Positions 19,147 through 29,966 of a DNA stretch of 64,000 bases are shown here, piece after piece. A model generated the notes under the pieces. It ran no database searches. It saw nothing but the letters and a program-made list of their open reading frames with translations, and was not told the origin of the DNA. A program made the position numbers and the translations under genes. The DNA is from Coemansia sp. RSA 487 (taxonomy: Eukaryota; Kickxellomycota; Kickxellomycetes; Kickxellales; Kickxellaceae). Every line of letters begins with the position of its first letter. Positions within the stretch are counted from its first letter, which is position 1. The stretch covers positions 1-64,000 of the forward strand of contig JANBRJ010000060.1 in the NCBI GenBank assembly GCA_027577595.1, read 5' to 3'.

Positions 19147-20202
19147 ATGGCGCTCTGGATCGAAAAACACAGACCAGCAACGCTGGACAAGCTGACGTTC
19201 CACGGCGGGCTGACAGACCACCTGAAGCAGCTTTCTAGCTCTGGAGATCTCCCGCATCTGCTGGTGTACGGACCATCTGGGGCCGGAAAGCGGACAAGAG
19301 TAGCGGCGGTGCTGCGTGAGATATACGGAGCAAGCGCAGAGAAGCTCAAGGTCAGCCAGCGCGTGTTTGAGACGCCGAGCCGGCGCAAGTTAGAGATAAA
19401 CATCATCTCCAGCAACTACCACATCGAAGTCAACCCAAGCGACGCAGGGATATACGACCGTGTGATCATCCAGGACCTCATTAAGGAAATTGCGCAGACG
19501 CAGCAGGTGGCGACGTCGAGCGCGCGAAAGTTCAAGGTGGTTGTGATCCACGAGGCCGACGCGCTGAGCCGCGACGCGCAGCACGCGCTGCGCAGGACAA
19601 TGGAGAAGTACATGGGCAACATGCGCGTGATCCTGTGCTCGACATCGACGGGAAAGATCATCGGCCCGGTGCAGAGCAGATGCCTCCTGGTGCGTGTGGC
19701 GGCACCAACGCCGGACGAGATCGTCGATGTCATGAACCTTGTGGCAAAGAAGGAGGGGATCAGCATTCCGCCTGTGTTTGCGTCGCACGTGGCGGCCAGC
19801 TCGCAGCGGAACCTGCATCGCGCGCTGCTGATGCTCGAGTCGTCGTACGTACGGCAGTACCCGTTTTCGGAGTCGCAGGAGATACTGCTTCCCGAGTGGG
19901 AGGAGTACATCAAGACGATCGCAAGTGCTGCGCTCAAGCAGCAGACGCCGGCACAGCTGATGGCTATCCGCAAACAACTGTATGAGCTGATCACGCACTG
20001 TATTCCGCCGCCGACGATCCTCAAGGCGATTGCAATGCATCTGGTTGATGGCGTTGGCGAGGAGCTGAAGCCCGAGATCGTGCACCAGGCCGCATTCTAC
20101 GAGCAGCGCCTACAGAACGGACAGAAGGCAATCGTCCACCTCGAGGCATTCATGGCCAAGTTCATGAGCGTCTACAAGCGGCACCTGATGGAGCTGAGAT
20201 GA
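19147..20202 (+). CDS. Replication factor C small subunit (human RFC3 / yeast Rfc5 type)
   Basis: 351 aa, intronless. MALWIEKHRPATLDKL is the RFC start, followed by LLVYGPSGAGKRT (Walker A, about residues 38-50). The long insert after it (RVFETPSRRKLEINIIS) is specific to the RFC3/Rfc5 branch, as is SNYHIEVNPSDAG. VVIHEADALSRDAQHALRRT holds a Walker B variant with EAD in place of the usual DEAD-type core, also typical of Rfc5. QSRCLLVRV carries the SRC arginine finger. The subunit is part of the clamp loader that places PCNA at primer ends, and of checkpoint variants with Rad24 or Ctf18. Nuclear. Confidence 0.95.
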   Translation: MALWIEKHRPATLDKLTFHGGLTDHLKQLSSSGDLPHLLVYGPSGAGKRTRVAAVLREIYGASAEKLKVSQRVFETPSRRKLEINIISSNYHIEVNPSDAGIYDRVIIQDLIKEIAQTQQVATSSARKFKVVVIHEADALSRDAQHALRRTMEKYMGNMRVILCSTSTGKIIGPVQSRCLLVRVAAPTPDEIVDVMNLVAKKEGISIPPVFASHVAASSQRNLHRALLMLESSYVRQYPFSESQEILLPEWEEYIKTIASAALKQQTPAQLMAIRKQLYELITHCIPPPTILKAIAMHLVDGVGEELKPEIVHQAAFYEQRLQNGQKAIVHLEAFMAKFMSVYKRHLMELR

Positions 20203-20773
20203 TCTTTGTTGGTGTTTTTTTTAATTCAAGCGATATGTAAGGTTTTAGATATATTTTCAGAGGTGCTTATTTGTTTCGTGACTGCTGCAACCTTGGCACG
20301 CAAGCTTCAGATGGGGCTATGTCTTTATCATACTTTCTCTTCTGAATGAGAAAGCAAGCGGCCTGTGCGTTTATCTTGTGCGCATGCGATTGGCCAGGGA
20401 AAATAATCCTCCTTTTAGGTTGCGGACTTTGGCTGAGAGCCGGGTTGTGTTTTCCGTGGTTCCCGCGCAGACGAATGGACCCGAGTCTAGGAAATACAGA
20501 AAACGAAGATAAAGATAGATAGATGGTCCCTATCTAACTTTGTGAGAGAATTTTAAGGAGCCACAAACATTGGAGGGGGAGTTTCCCATCAACTCTTTCG
20601 CTGCTTTATCGTTTGCCATCCAAAGGCTTTTCCTCCTCTTTTTTCTCGCAGTGGTGTTTGGGTGAACACACGTATTCGCATTTATTTTCTCACTGCTTCT
20701 TTTTCTTTCTGCTTTTTTCGTATATTTTCGTTTCTTTTTATTTTTTACTTTAGAAAAGTTCCGACAGCTCAAT
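20203..20773. other. Intergenic region before KGD2
   Basis: 571 bases, very T-rich over its last 150 bases, which would be the promoter or leader of the E2 gene. No other feature supported. Confidence 0.4.
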
Positions 20774-22735
20774 ATGCAATCTCGTTTGGCATTCCAGCTG
20801 GGGCAGTCTATGGCTCCAGCACTCAAACACACGACAGCCTTTGCGCCAATGGCAAGACTCGCCGGGGCTCTTGCTTTCCAAAACGCACAGTAAGTCTTTG
20901 CGTCTTCTGCTGGAGAGCTGTTCTTTTCCTTTGGGAGCCCGTTTGGTTGCAGCTTAGGAAGCAAACGGCGGTTGTGGACACTTTTGTCTGAAGAAAGCAC
21001 AGCTTGTGCTTTTGAATGTCAGACTTTTTTTCTCCGATATACACGGGAAATGAGAATGCTTAGCCACATCACACCCCCTTTTTTAGCTGCTTGCTGCGTG
21101 GGATGCTTAGAGTAATGGGGAGTGTTGCAGTCATTTATTTCTCACCAGTCATAGTTGCTAATGGCGCCGCACCTTCTCTGTTGTGTTTGCTGTAGATCCG
21201 CCTTTTCGAAACACAGCGGCCTTCGTTTTTACTGTAAGTACGCGATCTGAGGAATTGGAGGATGCAAGGAGAATTTTTCTCTTGTGTATGGACTTTGTTG
21301 GATTCAGGGTTGTTTTTTTTCTCTCTCCCCCAAATTTCCCGCAGAAGAGCTTAAGCGGATCTGAAATGGTGATGGGGGAGGGGCGATCGCTGTGTGTCTG
21401 GTTTCTCTCGTGCCAAAAGCCTCTACACACGTGCCCAGATGATGGATGTTTGGGTTTAGCCCGCTTTTTGTTGCAGACTCGCACACATGCGTTATTTGTG
21501 CCGTCAGAATTTGTGTTTGCTAATCATTGTATTTGGCACTACTCCATACCTCTGTGTGTATAGCAGATGGCAAGTACAAGACCATCAAGGTGCCCCATAT
21601 GGCAGACTCGATCACGGAGGGAACGCTGAAGGCGTGGGTCAAGCAAGTGGGCGAGCAGGTTGAGCAGGACGAGGAGGTGGCATCGATCGAAACAGACAAG
21701 GTCGACATCCCAGTCAACTCACCAGTTGCCGGCGTCCTGCGCGAGCTTCTGGCCAACGAAGAGGACACGGTTGTCGTCGGACAGGATTTGTTCAGGATCG
21801 AGGAGGGCGCAGTCGCTGAGGGCGGTGCCGCCAAGCCAAAGGCCTCGGAGGCAGCAGCAGAGGCAGAAGCGGCAGCTCCTGCAGAAGAGCCCAAGAAGGA
21901 GGCCGCACCCGCATCCGCGCCAGCCTCTGCCTCTGCCTCTGCCCCTGCCCCTGCCCCTGCCGCCCCAGCAACCACACCAGCAGCAGCGCGCCAGCCCAAG
22001 GAGGAGACAAAGCCGATGTCGTTTGGCGAGCCCAACCGCTCCGAGAGACGCGTCAAGATGAACCGCATGCGGCTGCGGATCTCCGAGCGGCTGAAGCAGT
22101 CGCAGAACACGGCAGCGTCGCTGACAACGTTCAACGAGATCGACATGACTAACCTGATGGACATGCGCAAGCAGTACAAGGACGCAGTGCTCAAGACGCA
22201 CGGCGTGAAGCTCGGGTACATGGGTGCGTTTGTCAAGGCGTGCTCGCACGCGCTGCAGGCGGTGCCGGAGGTCAATGCAAGCATCTCGGGCGACCACCTT
22301 GTGTTCTATGATTATTGCGACGTCAGTGTGGCGGTGGCGACGCCCAAGGGCCTTGTGACGCCTGTGCTGCGCAACACTGAGCGCATGTCGATGGTCGATG
22401 TGGAGCAGGAGATCGCCAACCTGGGCAGGAAGGCGCGCGACAACAAAATCACCGTCGAGGACATGGCTGGTGGCACCTTTACGATTTCCAACGGCGGCGT
22501 GTTCGGGTCGCTGTACGGCACGCCCATAATCAACATGCCGCAGGCTGCCATCCTGGGAATGCACGCAATCAAGGAGCGCCCCGTCGTCATCAACGGCAAG
22601 ATCGAGATCAGGCCCATGATGTACGTTGCGCTCTCCTACGACCACCGCATTATCGATGGCCGCGAGGCGGTCACCTTCCTGGTCAAGATCAAGGAGGCCA
22701 TCGAGGACCCGCGTCGCCTGCTCCTCAATGTGTAA
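20774..22735 (+). CDS. KGD2: Dihydrolipoyllysine succinyltransferase, E2 of 2-oxoglutarate dehydrogenase
   Basis: 441 aa from three exons: 20774-20889, 21196-21233 and 21564-22735. The introns, 306 and 330 bases, open with GTAAGT and close with TAG. Exons 1 and 2 encode a basic mitochondrial presequence ending SGLRFYS. The lipoyl domain (about residues 56-130) contains [11 protein letters not shown] and the lipoylated Lys in ETDKVDI. An Ala/Pro/Glu linker follows, with no E3-binding domain, as is normal for KGD2. The acyltransferase core ends in the catalytic [11 protein letters not shown]. It transfers succinyl groups to CoA in the TCA cycle, in the mitochondrial matrix. The exon 3 acceptor is TAGCAG, so use of the second AG would remove one residue. 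Converges on CND1. Confidence 0.93.
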
Positions 22736-22922
22736 AATCCTCCTCATCCTCCCTATTATCTTACACTCCTTACCTTTTTACTTACATAAAAGAGGCACCC
22801 CCCATTACTTTTGGTCGCAAAAGCAGTTTAAAATGAAATATTGCAAGATATATGATATGATATGATATGTCTTTAGACAACTGAAAAAAAAGAAACACTT
22901 TAGAAACAGGGCGTATAAACAG

Positions 22923-25900
22923 CTAGAGATCCTCGTCTTCATCCATCTCCTCATCATCCTCGTTCTGCGCCGCCTGTGAGGACGATGGCTGGGTCTCATC
23001 AAGCGCAGCTGCGTCCTCGCCAATGGCCTTTGCGCGCGCCTCCTTGAGCTTGGACTCGAAGTCGTCGATCATCAGAACCGCCTCGTGCTTCTGCGCCGCC
23101 TGCGTTCGCGCCTTGGCCACAATGTCCACAAAGTACTTGTACACTGCATCTTCCGACAGCTTCTGCTGGTATCCAGGCAGCCCGTCCATGAGGCGGCGCA
23201 CGCTGCGCTCGGACTTGTACGGCAGCAGCGCCAGGCAGTACGCGATGTCGCGGCACTGGCGCGGCTCGACGGTGTTGCGGAAGCGCTGGCACAGCTTGTC
23301 TACAACGTTTTCCATCTGCCGCTCCTTCTCCTTGATGAAGTCGAACAGGAACTTCATGATGCGCCCGAAGCTGGCCTCGTTGACGGCTCCGGCGCCGACG
23401 CTCAGGCTCGAGATGATGTCTGGCAGGTTGTTGTACACTGCGTTGTCCTTTGTCGACAGCTCCGTGAAGAACAGCCGCGCCATATCGGCCACACGCGCAT
23501 CCTTGTCCTCCAGGCACTTGGCCATCTCGCCCAGCTGGCCCTTGACCTTGACCATTCCGTTGAGGATCAAGTGCGTTAGCACCATCAGCGTCGTTTTCTT
23601 CACGTTGACGTCGCTATCGTGCAGCGGCCCGTAAAGATACTGCACGTTCTCGCCCATCAGGTTGCTGAAGCACACCGCTATGTCGCCAAGAGCAATCGCG
23701 ATGTTGGCTCGGATCACCGGCGACTTTGCCCGCTGGAGCAGCGTCAGAAGCAGCGGCAGGTGCTGCTCGCAGAACCCCGACGACACGCACATGAACTTTG
23801 CCAGCGCTGCCGTCGCATGCACCGTCAACGTCTGGTCGTTGAACTTGCCCAAGTTCTTGCAGATGTGCACAAGCAGCGGTCCAAACAGCGCCAACACAGA
23901 CTTGTCTCCGGTAAGGAGCTCACGCTCGCGGATCGCCGAAATAATGTCGCCAATCTCGTCCTCTGTGGTGCCTGCTATCTGGTTGAGCTCGTCGTCTTCC
24001 TCCTCCTCTCCAGAGTCGTTGGCGTGGGCTGCCGAGACCCGTGGTCCGCGACCCCGGCCTCGGCCACGCTTGCTCACCACTCTGGGCGACGCGCGCTTCT
24101 TGCGCTTTGGCTCCTCATCGCTCTTGCGGCGCTTGAGCTCCGCCTCAATAGACTCCAAAAGCACAATCTCCTTGATCGCAATGTGGCCGATTACGAACAC
24201 CAGCCGCGTAAGGTCCCATGGATCAACGGCCTTCCGCTTCTGCACATACTGCATCTGGTTTTGTGCGTCCTCATTCTCATCCTCATCGTCGACATCCATC
24301 CTATCCTCATCGTTCGTACTGCCAGGCGCTGCCTCGGTAGCCATGCTCGACGCCAGCAGACCTTGCACCAGCTTGGTCTGGTCCTTGATTATGCGGATAC
24401 ACAGGGCCTCAGGCTTATCTCCAAGTGCATAGATCGTGTTGAGCGCCTGCTCAGCCGCAGGGAACCACTCAGGATCGCGACGTGGCTCCTCCATAATGCG
24501 ACGCAGACCCTCGAATATCGGGTTGTTCATAGGCAGCCTGCGGATCTCCTCTTCGTCAGCCCCCGCAACAGCACCGATCTTCTTTTTCTTCTCAGCACCC
24601 AGACATTGCAGAACCATGCACGTGTACTTGGCAACTGTAAGATCCTCGTGGCCATACTTGCCCAAGCCAATACGCAGGTAGAGGTCAATGTCGTCAGTGA
24701 CAATTGTCCGGTTTGCTTGGGCCATCATCCCAAGAATGATAATGGCACCGCGGCGCTGCGCAGGCGGCAGACGCTGCTTGGTGTATCCATAGACGCTGCG
24801 CAGCTTGTTGACCACAGCCTCGCCAATAAGTCCCTCGCCCATCAGCGTCCGGATAAGCTCCTCCAGCGACGTCAGCTCTGCAAGCGTTGCGCCAAATGTC
24901 AGGCTGATGAGGTTGCGCGTGATGCGGCTTGTGTTCTCCGCAGCGCTTAGCCGCTCGTTGGGTGTTAGGTAAAGCTGCATATACGAGTCCAGGAGCTTTG
25001 ACCGCACGCCTCGGGCTTCCTCAAACGAGCCGTCGGCCGCCGTGCTGTTTGTCGTGGCCGGCGGCGTCCAGATCAGATGTGACATGCGACGGATGCCCTC
25101 TTGCGCCCCGTCCACACGGAACCGAACAGAAGCCACAAAAAAGTCCATCGCCTCCATGACCTCGCCCTTGTTGGTCGAGCCAAGAAGCTGAAGAAGCAGC
25201 GGCTGCGCTTCCTGCAGCTGGTACACAAAGTAAAGTGCGTCGCGGTAGTAGCGCTGCTGGAACTGTAGACTCAGTGCCTTGGCTGCCATCTCTGGCGAAA
25301 GCCCAGCATTTGCATAGTCCGGTGCTTGTTGGCTGTCACGATTCTTGCTTTGCCCTTCGGTCTCTGTAGCTGCATCATCGATGTCATCGCTTGCATCTCC
25401 ATTGGTGTCGGCGTGGCTGTTGGCCGCCTTGAATAATACGTCAGTTTTGACGTTTTCATTATCCGTCTCGTTATCCAGGTTGGAAATCATGCTTGCATCC
25501 TCGGATTCGTCTGCAGCCGCTACCTTGCCTGAGGACGCAGCTTCAACGCCCTTGGCCATCTGCGCTAGCTCGTTGTTGATGCTCTCGAGTCTTGTCTCAA
25601 GCTTATCCATGCCCAACTCGGCGCCATCCAGAGAAAATGGATGCGTTTCAAGAAGCACTGTCAGCGCGCGGATCGCATGCTTGCGCACGTTGGATGCCTT
25701 GTCTTCGAGACGGCCTATGATCAGCCCAATGAGCTTTGGACGGCGCTTAGGGAACTTTGCTGGGCCGCTGCACACAAATTGGCACACCTGAAGCACCTTT
25801 GCGCGTACCAGGAAATGTGCGTCCTGGAACCGCTGCTCGACAATGTCAAAGTACTCATTGATCTGGTTCTTGATGATATCCGTCTGCTCCTCCTGCGACG

Positions 25901-26978
25901 CTAGATACAGCGCAAGATGCCCGATAGCATCCACCATAGCCGAGCGCATTATGTGCGCCTCAGAGTCTAAGTGCTTGATGAGAAGCCCCATCTGGCGCAG
26001 CAGAGCCTTGGGCGCCAGCTGTGAGAACTTTACAAGGAAGCGTGCTGTGTTTTTGGGGCCAGTCTTGTCGTGTGTGCTGCTGAACGCCTTGGCGGCAATG
26101 GAACGCAGCACCTCGTCGGCCAGTTGCGTGCCGTCGTATTTCTCGTAAGCCATCTGCACAAGAGCCGCCATCGACTCGCTCTGGTGCTCGTAGTGCTGCA
26201 GGTTCTGTGTAATCATTGTGACCAGCCCGTACAGGCCGTTGTAGCTTTGGAACCAAATGCATAGCGTGCGGAACACGGTCATTTGGAAGTCGATGTCCTT
26301 AGTGTACGCAGGATTTTCCATGATTTTGTGCGCCAGCCGCGTAAAGACGCCAATAAACGTGTCGCGCTCGGGAACAGAGTTCCAGATACGCCCAAGAGGC
26401 ATCTCGAAGATCTGCTGCACCAGGATGTAGAGGTCGAAGAGCTTGGACTTCCACCCGGAAACGACCTCAGCAACTGTGGACCCGCCCCCAGACCCGCCGC
26501 CAGCCGCAGCAACCATGCTGGCTGCAGTATTGTTGGCCCGGCGCTTGCGACCCTTGGCAGTCGACGATGCTGCAGCACCCGAGTGGGACTTTGACGCTGC
26601 GGACTCGCCGCGCTCAATCGTCCACTGGAACAAGAAGGCATATCTGTCCAGAGCTTCGGCGTATCTTGTCGGATCATGTCCAGCGGTGCTCAAGGCTGCT
26701 GCAACTTGCTTGATCTCGTTCTCAAACCCCGTGACAAGCATGTCCAACCCGCGGGCAACAAGCTTTGGGTCGATGCTGGCCAGGTCGCGCGCAAAGCACA
26801 TTAGCGTGTCAAACGTGCCTCCGTCGTTGATGTTTTCGCCATTGACCACAAGTTTGTCCGTTAGCCCGTTGATTGTGCGCTTGGCTGTCGTGCTGTCGAT
26901 GCCTTCGAACGAAAAGTCCTTGTGGAATTCTATCTCGCCCTCTTGCAGCTTGAGCAGCTGCTCGTGCAAATTGAACAT
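22923..26978 (-). CDS. Condensin complex subunit 1 (CND1/YCS4/NCAPD2)
   Basis: 1351 aa, intronless. The N terminus MFNLHEQLLKLQEG with AFLFQWTIERGES (about 120-130) starts the Cnd1 N domain. HEAT repeats fill the rest. The C-terminal Cnd1 domain (about 1085-1260) has SPVIRANIAIALGDIAVCF and HDSDVNVKKTTLMVLTHLI, followed by KDARVADMARLFFTELS, all hallmarks of NCAPD2. A basic patch KRRKSDEEPKRKKR with an RGRGRG run (about 960-990) looks like a nuclear localisation and DNA-binding segment. The tail is acidic. This HEAT subunit joins Smc2/Smc4/Brn1 in condensin, which compacts mitotic chromosomes. A TSS-side T/A-rich leader precedes it. Confidence 0.95.
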   Translation of the reverse strand: MFNLHEQLLKLQEGEIEFHKDFSFEGIDSTTAKRTINGLTDKLVVNGENINDGGTFDTLMCFARDLASIDPKLVARGLDMLVTGFENEIKQVAAALSTAGHDPTRYAEALDRYAFLFQWTIERGESAASKSHSGAAASSTAKGRKRRANNTAASMVAAAGGGSGGGSTVAEVVSGWKSKLFDLYILVQQIFEMPLGRIWNSVPERDTFIGVFTRLAHKIMENPAYTKDIDFQMTVFRTLCIWFQSYNGLYGLVTMITQNLQHYEHQSESMAALVQMAYEKYDGTQLADEVLRSIAAKAFSSTHDKTGPKNTARFLVKFSQLAPKALLRQMGLLIKHLDSEAHIMRSAMVDAIGHLALYLASQEEQTDIIKNQINEYFDIVEQRFQDAHFLVRAKVLQVCQFVCSGPAKFPKRRPKLIGLIIGRLEDKASNVRKHAIRALTVLLETHPFSLDGAELGMDKLETRLESINNELAQMAKGVEAASSGKVAAADESEDASMISNLDNETDNENVKTDVLFKAANSHADTNGDASDDIDDAATETEGQSKNRDSQQAPDYANAGLSPEMAAKALSLQFQQRYYRDALYFVYQLQEAQPLLLQLLGSTNKGEVMEAMDFFVASVRFRVDGAQEGIRRMSHLIWTPPATTNSTAADGSFEEARGVRSKLLDSYMQLYLTPNERLSAAENTSRITRNLISLTFGATLAELTSLEELIRTLMGEGLIGEAVVNKLRSVYGYTKQRLPPAQRRGAIIILGMMAQANRTIVTDDIDLYLRIGLGKYGHEDLTVAKYTCMVLQCLGAEKKKKIGAVAGADEEEIRRLPMNNPIFEGLRRIMEEPRRDPEWFPAAEQALNTIYALGDKPEALCIRIIKDQTKLVQGLLASSMATEAAPGSTNDEDRMDVDDEDENEDAQNQMQYVQKRKAVDPWDLTRLVFVIGHIAIKEIVLLESIEAELKRRKSDEEPKRKKRASPRVVSKRGRGRGRGPRVSAAHANDSGEEEEDDELNQIAGTTEDEIGDIISAIRERELLTGDKSVLALFGPLLVHICKNLGKFNDQTLTVHATAALAKFMCVSSGFCEQHLPLLLTLLQRAKSPVIRANIAIALGDIAVCFSNLMGENVQYLYGPLHDSDVNVKKTTLMVLTHLILNGMVKVKGQLGEMAKCLEDKDARVADMARLFFTELSTKDNAVYNNLPDIISSLSVGAGAVNEASFGRIMKFLFDFIKEKERQMENVVDKLCQRFRNTVEPRQCRDIAYCLALLPYKSERSVRRLMDGLPGYQQKLSEDAVYKYFVDIVAKARTQAAQKHEAVLMIDDFESKLKEARAKAIGEDAAALDETQPSSSQAAQNEDDEEMDEDEDL

Positions 26979-28160
26979 TATTTACTGAAAGGAAGAAAAA
27001 AACGAAAGCGAAGCAAAAAAAAGAGGGTATGGAATAGCAAGGTAGAACAATAATTGAAGAGGGAGAAGAAGAAAAAGGGAGTGAAACGGGCTCAGCCCAG
27101 CGCACGCAGACAACTAAACAATGTATTTGTTCCACGGAAACCAAAAAAAAAGCAATGCTCTTTTAATTGCGAAATTGGGCAGTAAACGCCATACGATTTT
27201 CTTCCATCATCCATCTCGTAAACAAAAGGCACCAATCAACACCCTTGCCATTCAGAGAAATCGAGCCGATTAGAGGCGAGTCGAACCGAAATACATCGTG
27301 AATCGTGCAAGTGAGATGAAGCATTTTTGTCTACTCTTCTCACATCCATGCTACAAAAATTTAAGCAGGAAAGCAAAGCCGTCGTGAGCACGCATTGATA
27401 AAAGTGCACATATCTTGGGTCAAGTGGGAAGAAGCGGCGACATTGTGTGGTCGGAGAATAGGCAGAAAAATGCAGGTGAAAAGTAATAAACAAGACAATT
27501 TGCAGAATTAGTACTTTGCGTACGCTGGATAAAACCATAAATAATTATGTGGTTTTTCCGCAAACAACGCAGCCTGCGTAACCGCGTAAATTTCAAAAAC
27601 CACAGCCAAATTTACGTGGTTTTATGTAGTTTCACATAAAATGTTTTTTGTAGTGTGAGCAAAGAGAACAGATATCGTTGGAAACATTCTCTCACGCATT
27701 CTCCCACGCATTGCTCGGCAGGATCGTAAACCCCCCAACTTTTGCCCAATTATCCTTGTTTGGAACTGTCTGTAGCCCTTTTGAGCAAAGGAAACCGGGA
27801 GTAACCTCCATTGAAAGCTCTGCTTTCAGCAGCAGCTTTGGAAAACGGAAAACACCTTCATTGTTCATATCCGTATAGAAGCAAAAATAGCTTTTTGTAA
27901 AAGATTCACACTCTTCCAAATCAGTTCAGTTGTTGTCTTCGTCATCAGCCAAAGCGATGATGCGTCCACTTTTATCAGCAAGTATAAAATGGTGTCATCT
28001 GGCCCAACCATCGCCTTGTGTTGACAAACTGCTTTTCTTTTCCTCTTCATTCTTCAGTTTCCACCCCTTTTCTTTATCCTCGCGCACTAGCAGCAAACCA
28101 GCAGCACACCAACGCTCTTATAACAAACCAGCAAGAACTGTAATTCACCAGCAAGTCAGT
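26979..28160. other. Divergent intergenic region, CND1 / dipeptidase
   Basis: 1.2 kb with no gene that I can support; open frames of 60-100 codons show no domain. It contains a cluster of alternating AAAACCAC-like motifs and small palindromes at 27531-27623. The last 200 bases form the leader of the dipeptidase gene. Confidence 0.5.
27531..27623. repeat. Cluster of short inverted repeats around AAAACCAC
   Basis: AAAACCATAA and TTATGTGGTTTT form an imperfect hairpin (27531-27556). Then GTAAATTT (about 27586) pairs with AAATTTAC (about 27608), enclosing another AAAACCAC, and a further GTGGTTTT follows. The motif thus occurs four times in alternating direction within about 95 bases. It could be a regulator binding cluster or the end of a decayed small DNA transposon. 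Confidence 0.5.
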
Positions 28161-29597
28161 ATGGCAAACGTCGAAAAGTACTTTGACCTTGTTGACCAGC
28201 ACCAGCAAAAGTTCATCGAGACTCTGCGCGAGGTGGTTGCCATTCCCAGCGTCAGTGGCGACATCACCAAGCGTCCCGAGGTGGTTCGCATGGGTGAGTG
28301 GCTGCAGGCCAGATGGGAGGCCCTTGGCGCGACGTGCAAGCGTGTCGAGCCAGGCAAGCAGACCGTCGACGGCACAACGCTCGACCTGCCGCCGGTCATT
28401 TTGGGCCAGTACGGCAGCGATCCGAACAAGAAGACGGTCCTCGTGTACGGACACTATGACGTACAGCCGGCGCTGCTCGATGACGGATGGGAGACCGACC
28501 CCTTCACGCTTGTCGAGAAGGAGGACGGGCGGCTTGTCGGGCGTGGGTCGACCGACGACAAGGGCCCCGTGCTCGGCTGGCTGCTGTGCGCCGAGACGCA
28601 CAAGGAGGCCGGCATCGACTTCCCAGTCAACCTCAAGTTCTGCCTGGAGGGCATGGAGGAGAGCGGCAGCGAGGGCCTCGACGCCATCATTGTAGCTGAG
28701 GCAGACAAGTGGTTCAAGGGCACCGACGTGGTGTGCATCAGTGACAACTACTGGCTGGGCAAGAACAAGCCGTGCCTGACGCACGGACTGCGCGGAGTCA
28801 GCTACTTCCACCTACTCGTCGAGGGCCCTGGCGCCGACCTGCACTCGGGCGTGTTTGGCGGCACAGTGCACGAGCCGATGGTGGATCTGGTGCACTTGCT
28901 GGCAAAGCTGGTCGATAACAAGGGCCGCATCCAGGTGCCTGGGATCTACGATCAGGTGATGGCGGTTACCGACGACGAAGAGAAGACGTACGAGGGTCTG
29001 GAGTTCAGCCACGCGGCGCTGGCAACCGACCTCAAGAACGACGTCATCATCCACACCGACGAGCGCGACACGCTGAAGCACCGCTGGCGCTACCCGACGC
29101 TGTCAATCCACGGTGTCGAGGGCGCCTTCTACGCGTCGGGCGACAAGACCGTTATCCCCGCCAAGGTGCGCGGCAAGTTCTCACTGCGCACCGTGCCCAA
29201 TATGGAGCCCGCCAAGGTTGCTGAGCTCGTAACAAAGTACCTGAACGACGAGTTTGCCAAGCTGGGCAGCAAGAACAAGATGACTGTTATCGAGACGCAT
29301 GGCGGCCGCTGGTGGTACTCGTCGCCCAAGCACCCTAACTTTGTTGCCGGCGCAAAGGCCACCGAGAAGGTCTACGGCGTCAAGCCCGACCTGACGCGCG
29401 AGGGCGGCTCGATTCCTGTCACGCTGACATTCGAGGAGAACCTCAAGGTCAACGTGCTGCTTCTGCCGATGGGTGCCGCCGACGATGGTGCGCACTCGAT
29501 CAACGAGAAGATTGACAAGCGCAACTACATCCAGGGCATCAAGCTGATGGGCGCTTATCTCCACGAGATTGCCCAGACAGACCTGACTGCTGCTTGA
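28161..29597 (+). CDS. Cys-Gly metallodipeptidase / cytosolic non-specific dipeptidase (DUG1/CNDP2)
   Basis: 478 aa from the ATG at 28161 (MANVEKYFDLVDQHQ). The frame is open for 77 more codons upstream, but these look like leader. M20-type features in order: LVYGHYDVQPA (metal His and Asp, about residue 98), GRGSTDDKGPV (bridging Asp), EGMEESGSEGL (catalytic Glu and metal Glu), ADLHSGVFGG (His of the dimer lid) and GGSIPVTLTFE. Length equals DUG1. The enzyme cleaves Cys-Gly from glutathione breakdown and other dipeptides, using Zn or Mn, in the cytosol. High-GC, strongly biased codons suggest good expression. First of a run of + strand genes. Confidence 0.95.
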   Translation: MANVEKYFDLVDQHQQKFIETLREVVAIPSVSGDITKRPEVVRMGEWLQARWEALGATCKRVEPGKQTVDGTTLDLPPVILGQYGSDPNKKTVLVYGHYDVQPALLDDGWETDPFTLVEKEDGRLVGRGSTDDKGPVLGWLLCAETHKEAGIDFPVNLKFCLEGMEESGSEGLDAIIVAEADKWFKGTDVVCISDNYWLGKNKPCLTHGLRGVSYFHLLVEGPGADLHSGVFGGTVHEPMVDLVHLLAKLVDNKGRIQVPGIYDQVMAVTDDEEKTYEGLEFSHAALATDLKNDVIIHTDERDTLKHRWRYPTLSIHGVEGAFYASGDKTVIPAKVRGKFSLRTVPNMEPAKVAELVTKYLNDEFAKLGSKNKMTVIETHGGRWWYSSPKHPNFVAGAKATEKVYGVKPDLTREGGSIPVTLTFEENLKVNVLLLPMGAADDGAHSINEKIDKRNYIQGIKLMGAYLHEIAQTDLTAA

Positions 29598-29966
29598 TAA
29601 TGCTTGTGAGCTGTTTCATAAGCGTATCCCGTTTTTTCTGTTCTATTTCAATCCCAGTTCGAGCATGTTTGCTACTGCTTTGGAAATACCAAAAGTGTTC
29701 ACGAAGCTTTCCTTGGGCTTAAATATAGACCCTGAGAGAAAGAAGGGTTTGTCTTCCATTCCTGCAAGGGGCCTTTTCCCTTTCCACACAGAGATGGGAA
29801 ACGTCAGCAGCTTTTTTTTTTTGACTGCGAACGAGATTGCTTGTCTCTTTTTCCAAAGCAGCTTTCACCTTGGAGCTTTTCTTTTTCTTTCCTTTCCAAT
29901 TATATACTTTTCGCCGTTTTCTCGTATTTATTACAAGTATATAGATTCTAGCAAAAAATCTGCACA
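29598..29966. other. Intergenic region, dipeptidase / PGRMC-like
   Basis: AT-rich, with T and A tracts in its right half; no gene supported. It serves as 3' end and promoter of neighbouring + strand genes. Confidence 0.4.

Noticed and set aside
21719-22747. 342-codon minus-strand frame opposite KGD2
   Set aside because: It mirrors the strong codon bias of KGD2; peptide is His/Arg/Leu-rich and without a fold.
23619-24950. 443-codon plus-strand frame opposite CND1
   Set aside because: Antisense shadow of a GC3-rich gene; no recognisable family.
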